NCBI GenBank assembly: GCA_027604505.1
Contig: JADIIX010000045.1
Coordinates: 97,074-161,073 of the forward strand
Length of the DNA: 64,000 bases
Origin: Gonapodya sp. JEL0774
Taxonomy: Eukaryota; Monoblepharomycota; Monoblepharidomycetes; Monoblepharidales; Gonapodyaceae
Direction: 5' to 3'
Part shown: one piece after another, positions 59,100 through 64,000 of the stretch
Layout of the letters: each line of letters begins with the position of its first letter
Position numbering within the stretch: the first letter of the stretch is position 1
Program-made: the position numbers and the translations under genes
Notes under the pieces: generated by a model
Databases searched by the model: none
Seen by the model: the letters and a program-made list of their open reading frames with translations, nothing else
What the model was told of the DNA's origin: nothing

Positions 59100-62000
59100 A
59101 TGTCACCGCCTGCGTCTTCTGTCCCGGCAAATTCGGCTTTACCCTCTGAGAACCCTCCTGCCCGTCATCTCACACTCGCAGACATTCTCGACGGCCGCGT
59201 TTCGGACCTACCATCAGCTGACGAACATGATGGCGAGACGGAAACGGACCTTGCGACATTGGAAGACGCGGACCGAGATGCGGACACGGACGGGGACGCG
59301 ATGGACATGTCCCGTTCGCAGGACCCAAACGAAGGCGGAGTGATGTGTGCGGAGTGCGAAGGTAGGTTGCTGTTGTCTTAGTCCACGCGTGTATGGCAGA
59401 AAGAGTTGGAAATGACGACCGAGGCGTCTGTGCCTGGAAGCTTTGTCAACGTAAGGTGAACAGAGTTTGGAGAGCAACAGCTGGCCCAAAATAGAGGGCT
59501 ACCAGCATCCTCTTTCTGTTCTCCAGAGGCGTCATTCGCTCGAAACAAGGGTGGGAGCGCGTACTGAATTGAACATCCCTGGTTTGCGAATCTCTCTGGA
59601 TATTGTTAACTTCGATTTGCCTTGATAAGATCACCCCGCCGACCTCCTCTGTTCCGACTGTGACGATCCATACTGTGATGTCTGCTTTACCTCCCAACAC
59701 CGGTGAGAGTATTTTCCTCGCTCCTTTCTCCCGTTCCCTCGTTTCTCTCAGCTTACTCACCCTCAACTCCTTCCCCAACAACGGCCCTTCTCCAGGAAAG
59801 GCAAACGCGCCGCCCACCGCACCTCACGCCTCCGTGCCCCGACCGCCACTACCGCTGCTGCCGCGTCCGCCACCGGTAAAACAAACCGCGAGCCTTCGGA
59901 CGAAGTTCGTGAGGCTATTCCAGGCGTGGAGACGTGGGAGTCGGAAGAGGAAGATGCAGAAGCGGAGAAGCAAGCCGGAGATACGAATGCGGAGACAGCT
60001 TTCGGGGAATGGTTTGTTGGTGAGTCGACTGTTAATCCGATTCCGAGTGGCTGTTGATCCTTGATAGTTGAGAATCGCGCATTCGTAACGCTATGCAGAA
60101 CGGGCAAAGTACATCCCTCTTCGTCTCACCCTCGAAGAACGCAAATACTGTGAGTACCCGCGACCAGTCACCGTTCCTCGAATTCGCTGCCTTTTCTCTC
60201 TTACAACTCGTATCATCCTCGCAGTGCGCCTTCTCGAAGCCGCTCTTCTCGTGTCTGAATACACGGATAAAGTCGACGTATTGACTTACACCTCGCGGAC
60301 CAAGCGGGCTGTGGCTCAAATCAAAGAGCTGTGCTCGATCGTGTCCGGGTTGGTGTTGGCGGCAGATTATGGGGCGGGACAGAAGTTGGTGAGTCTCGGT
60401 TGGAATGCGGGCGACCCACGGGTGACAAGGGCATTGGCGTTTGTTGGAGAGCTGGTCAAGATTCAAAGGGAATCAAAATGAAAGTTGCTGGTTGAACAAT
60501 GAAATCGGTCTCTCAAATCATTACCGCGATCCTCCACCCAGTTCGCCGACCGTGACTTTGCCTCCAACGAAGCCTTTTACCAAAGCCTATTCGAATTCGG
60601 CCGTCGTCACAAGATTCAAAATCCCGAGAAAATGCGCGCGACCTATGGGAAACTCGTCCACGTCCTCATGGACGCGCAATCGGAGGACGTCAAGGAGCAA
60701 CTCGGATTCTCGTGTGTTAAACCGCTCAAAACGGTGTACTCGACGTTGGAGGAAGGCGGTGCCACAGGACTGCTTAGGGATCCCTTGGTGGAAGTGGCCA
60801 CGATGGAGATCAAAGCGGAAGGGAAGCAGCGGTTCGCCGTGCAGCAGGAGATCCGGAAAAAGGTTGGTCGTAGCATGTTGTTTGTGTGAGCACATGTGTT
60901 GTGTCTCCAACTCAATGTCCCCGCTCCACCTCTCCCCTCTCAGGAGCGTGCTATCGAAACCCTCGCCCGCCGGTATGCCACCGCGGACATGCCTGCCGAT
61001 GCTGTCCGGCAATGTTTGTACTCGATTGGAGATAATCATGCCTACTTACGTTACAATCGGGATCCGTGCGATAAGATGCTGGAATGGCTCAACAAGGTAT
61101 GTTTGGAGGTTCTGCTCAGTTCGTGTGTCGGCTCATCAATCAATACTTGCGAACTTCCTCGCGCAACGTCGCAAACCCATCATACGTACAGTATTTCAGT
61201 CCCGAAAGTCACGAAGGGGGGTACAATCTCGCGATCCAAATGGGCAGAGGCGGCGCCCGCCTCTCCCACGACCACACTCGCCAATTCCACTACGTCTCGC
61301 AATCGCTCAGCTTGTGGCGAGAAATCGCCCACGATATGTACATGTTGTGGTACCTTGCCGAGCAGGACTTGTTGGACGAGGATCACATGTACAGGCTCAG
61401 GGATACAGGACAAGGGTTGAACAGAGTGCAGGCGGCCCCGAGAGTGTCAAGGGCGATGCATAGTATATTAAACAAAGCGCAGAAGAAGCTCGGCTATTGG
61501 GTCGGATCGAGCGGTGGGTTGTTCGTTTTTGTCTCTTGTCACTGTAACACGGTGGTGAAAGTCCGTTTGGCTGGTTCTCGGCTCCCGGTCGCTGCGTGTA
61601 GTCATCCACCTGGGAGATCACAAGTGAGTAGTGTTTACTGATTCTCGAGACAATAACTTGTGTTCATGAAGCTGTTGTGGTGTGCCACGAACAGCGTTCC
61701 CAACGCGTTTTTGTTCATTGACAAATACTCACAGGTGAGAGCGTTGTTCTCAAAACACAGGACGGAAGCGTTCTCTTACATCGTGCGCTCCATTCGCAGG
61801 TCGCTCGAATACTAGGGCCGCTGTGTTTGTGCCTTGAACAACTTGACCGTATCGTTCTCGACCCTGGAGTGGCAAACTATATCAAGCAGACTTTCGGAGG
61901 TGTGGAGAAACTGCGGAAGGACATTTTACTGGATTTCTTCCGGCACGCGTTTGATGGTTCGGGGGCCGACAACTTTTTCGATGCGGGATCGTGCATTGAT

Positions 62001-62197
62001 GGGAGATTAACAAGTGCGTGGAACTGGTGTTCCAAAATCGAGAAAAAACCGGTAAGTCTGTTCAATATCTGCGAGGGTTCATTACGGATAGTTCCCTTAT
62101 TTCTCTCTTCCACGCGCGCCCAAAAAAAAAAATAAAGTACTTTCCCGTGTTCCTTTTGACCGGATTTTTGGGTTTCGATGGGAAAGAAGGATTCTAG
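59100..62197 (+). CDS. UPF0652/DUF2009 family protein with N-terminal B-box-like zinc finger
   Basis: Conserved eukaryotic protein of unknown function (UPF0652; S. pombe has a homologue). The start at 59100 gives an acidic head, then a zinc-binding segment split by introns: CAECE, DLLCSDCDDPYCDVC and SQHRKGKRAAHR, a B-box-like arrangement. The DUF2009 body follows: RAKYIPLRLTLEERKYLRLL (about 60100-60230), VDVLTYTSRTKRAVAQIKEL, FASNEAFYQSLFEFGRRHKI (about 60550-60620), PEKMRATYGKLVHVLMDAQS, GFSCVKPLKTVYSTLEEGGA, QCLYSIGDNHAYLRYNRDPC (about 61005-61065), SPESHEGGYNLAIQMGRGGA (about 61198-61255), LSHDHTRQFHYVSQSL and SAWNWCSKIEKKPYFPVFLL. The stop is at 62197. All recognisable blocks are present in order, so the gene looks intact. 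About nine exons; some borders are approximate. Confidence 0.85.
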
Positions 62198-62656
62198 GCA
62201 CAAAGTCGAAGGGGAGTGAAACAGCACGTACAGATTCAAACATAGACCTAAAGACTATCGTAAACTGTGAACTATTGCTTAAAATTTCGTTGCATTTATT
62301 CGGAATACAGTAGCATGACAGGACTGTAAGTCTCAACGGTCAGTCTCGCTGGCGCCACCATTGACGAAAAATCTATACTGCGTGCGTGGGCGACATTGCT
62401 GACCAGGTGTGTCGCGCGTGTGAATGCAAGGGTTACACATAAACACACACTCCCACCCATCGTGGAGCTCACGAACCGCACGCAAGCAGTGGGTCTTAAG
62501 ATCACTTTTTATTTCCTCCTCTCACACCATTCACCCGAATATGATTACTATTACATTTCGGCTCTGATATGCTGTGCATCCCAGATTCATTCTGGTATTT
62601 GGTAGTCCACAGTGGCAGGCCAAGCGCACATCTCAGAGGAAAGGTGCTCCACCCAC
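62198..62656. other. Convergent 3' region
   Basis: Lies between the DUF2009 gene and the ParA-like relic. It is AT-rich in part. No gene or clear repeat was seen. Confidence 0.4.
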
Positions 62657-63655
62657 TCAATTGATATCCATCGGGACTGGATCCTGACCTTGGCCAAGAG
62701 GCAGAGGATTGACGACAAAGAAACGGGCTTGTGGTGGGGGTAGATTAATGAGAACTTCTGTAACTCGTTCGAAAATGCTCCTGAAACGAATGATGCGGTC
62801 TTTAAACACGCTGTACGCATCGTGGTCCCATTTGCCGCTTTTCTCTGAATACGTCCAGAGCTCGTTGGCCGTAAGGTAACCCACAGGGACAGAGTTGCGC
62901 TGCGCCATGGGGGTAAGACTTCGGTACGCGGGGACATAGGCAATCGTGCCATCGATTGCTGGGTGGCTTTCACGGAGATTTTGTGGCACCCACAACAGCT
63001 GGTAATTCTGCAATTTCCAGGCGGCAGGAACATGATCGCTTGTGGTGAAATCCCGCAGGGTTGAAGCCACCCTCCGAATCATCTCACTGATTACACGGGC
63101 TGGCATCCCCTGTTTTGTGAGCTCAAAGCGATTGATTATCCCTCCAACAAACTTGGGGTCGGGCGTTCGAACTGGATCTGCAGGCCCTCTCCATTTAGGT
63201 AATGCGGGAAGTGCATTCTTTTAATTTGCACCAGCCTCGGCACGGGTGGATTCGACACTTCTTGCTGATCGCGCACGTTCCTCACACGTTCGAGAACCGA
63301 CAAAATGTTGTCTGGATGGTCAACGAAGAACTGGTCCCATTGCACCTCCCCGTCCTCCCTCTCCTCTCCACCGCTCCAGCAACCGAAAGCGGTGTTAGAT
63401 TGCATTGCGGGTCAAGGTCGACAATGACCACCTTCTTGCCCAACATGGCGAGAGCCCAGGCCACGCTGTGAAGGGTGGTCGTCTTGCCAACCCCGCCTTT
63501 GTGACTATAGAATGCAACGATTTTGGATTGAAGGTTGTCTTGCCGTGGCAGGACTCTTCCGGAACAGAAACAAGAGTTATAGCCGCCTGTTCGGATGGTG
63601 GATGGGTAGGATTATCAGCCTCCTGCACGTTTGCCCCGTTCTCCTGGTTCTGCAT
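62657..63655 (-). pseudogene. ParA/MinD-like (AAA_31) ATPase, reading frame broken
   Basis: The minus strand encodes a ParA-type P-loop ATPase of bacterial character. The deviant Walker A KIVAFYSHKGGVGKTTTLHS (63529-63470) is followed by KKVVIVDLDPQCNLT (about 63430-63385), then in another frame QFFVDHPDNILSVLERV, then after a third shift near 63165 KFVGGIINRFELTKQGMPA and a C-terminal part with YLTANELWTYSEKSGKWDHD, stop at 62657. The shift near 63165 sits at a CCC run and looks like a one-base loss. The one near 63385 might be a 53-base intron, but DQFF-type sequence inside it looks coded. The Walker A frame has no ATG and no phase-correct splice from the ATG at 63655. Plasmid/chromosome partition ATPases are not fungal housekeeping genes, so transfer followed by decay is likely. 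Confidence 0.6.
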
Positions 63656-63890
63656 GATGTTAATGAAATCAGAACGAGTCGTTTCAGGAGGGTTAGGTTA
63701 TTGCTGTTCCGGAAATGGTTGGCTAAGCAAGCCCTGGAGTTCTGTTACATGTAGTTGACATGACATCAATATATTGAAAAGTATGTATCCCTGAAACTAA
63801 CCGCACCAGCAATGTATGATCCGTAGAGAATACAATGCAACAATAGATCTACTGAGATCTACTGATCTAGCGGAATGCCACATCGCATTC

Positions 63891-64000
63891 GGGGTGGTGC
63901 GAAACACCCCACGAGGCGCCACCCGGATAACAGAATTCTGGGGCACCCCATATGGGGTGGTCCCTGCTTCGGATGCTTTGCCACACCCCAGATGAGAATT
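63891..64000. repeat. Cluster of GGGGTG/CACCCC inverted repeats
   Basis: Within about 110 bases the words GGGGTG and CACCCC recur: an inverted pair at 63891-63896 and 63905-63910, a perfect 16-base palindrome CACCCCATATGGGGTG at 63944-63959, and another CACCCC just before the window end. It may be the start of a repeat or mobile-element terminus that continues to the right. Confidence 0.6.

Noticed and set aside
1-64000. CRISPR arrays, bacterial operons, prophage or integrated viral genes
   Set aside because: No spaced direct repeats, no ribosome-binding-site-led gene strings and no viral structural or replication genes were seen. The genes are intron-rich and eukaryotic.

Overview
The window is eukaryotic and almost certainly fungal. 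Genes are dense and lie on both strands. They are broken by many short introns (mostly about 40-130 bases) with GTGAGT/GTAAGT-like donors and YAG acceptors, and nearly every protein carries long Ser/Thr/Pro-rich disordered stretches. A fungal-type Sec7-PH protein, a LYC1-type acetyltransferase, a type I mannose-6-phosphate isomerase and a UPF0652/DUF2009 protein support this. High intron density plus a cytosolic kinase with ribonuclease-inhibitor-like leucine-rich repeats would fit an early-diverging (zoosporic) fungus, but that placement is inference. There are no operons, CRISPR arrays or RNA genes that I could support.

Layout. 1-750 (-): 5' end of a Doa10/SSM4-type ER ubiquitin ligase, running off the left edge. 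1135-6391 (+): MSH5 with a long added N-terminus. 6569-9860 (+): a TKL-like kinase fused to about ten LRRs encoded by modular exons. 10181-11066 (+): a UspA-domain protein. 11218-12920 (-): mannose-6-phosphate isomerase. 13277-14650 (-): a probably mitochondrial double-ACT protein. 15084-16394 (+): a RING-like/TRAF-zinc-finger protein. 17382-22496 (+): a hormone-sensitive-lipase-type hydrolase. 22718-24899 (-): a NIPA-type Mg transporter. 26429-31129 (+): two large disordered proteins with a small membrane protein between them. 31657-34766 (+): a USP-family deubiquitinase that appears to have lost its catalytic Cys. 35102-38558 (+): APC5. 38.6-40.0 kb: a low-information stretch, perhaps a decayed gene. 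40072-42654 (-): a cytochrome P450. 43264-46087 (-) and 46515-47170 (+): unrecognised proteins. 47714-49114 (-): a LYC1-like acetyltransferase. 49349-51487 (+): a SagB-type nitroreductase. 51611-52160 (+): a small Ser-rich protein. 52383-57266 (-): a Sec7-PH ARF exchange factor with a split PH domain. 57728-58599 (-): a GFA/CENP-V zinc protein with a membrane tail. 59100-62197 (+): UPF0652/DUF2009. 62657-63655 (-): a frame-broken ParA-like ATPase. Short GGGGTG/CACCCC inverted repeats end the window.

Most genes are ordinary nuclear housekeeping genes: meiosis, cell cycle, ubiquitin, sugar-nucleotide supply, vesicle traffic. They are not functionally clustered. The parts that stand out are the exon-modular kinase-LRR gene, the Cys-less USP, the split PH domain, the membrane-tailed GFA protein and the bacterial-looking ParA relic beside repeats at the right edge. 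Splice sites are given only where donor, acceptor and reading phase agreed; elsewhere gene limits are approximate inside.
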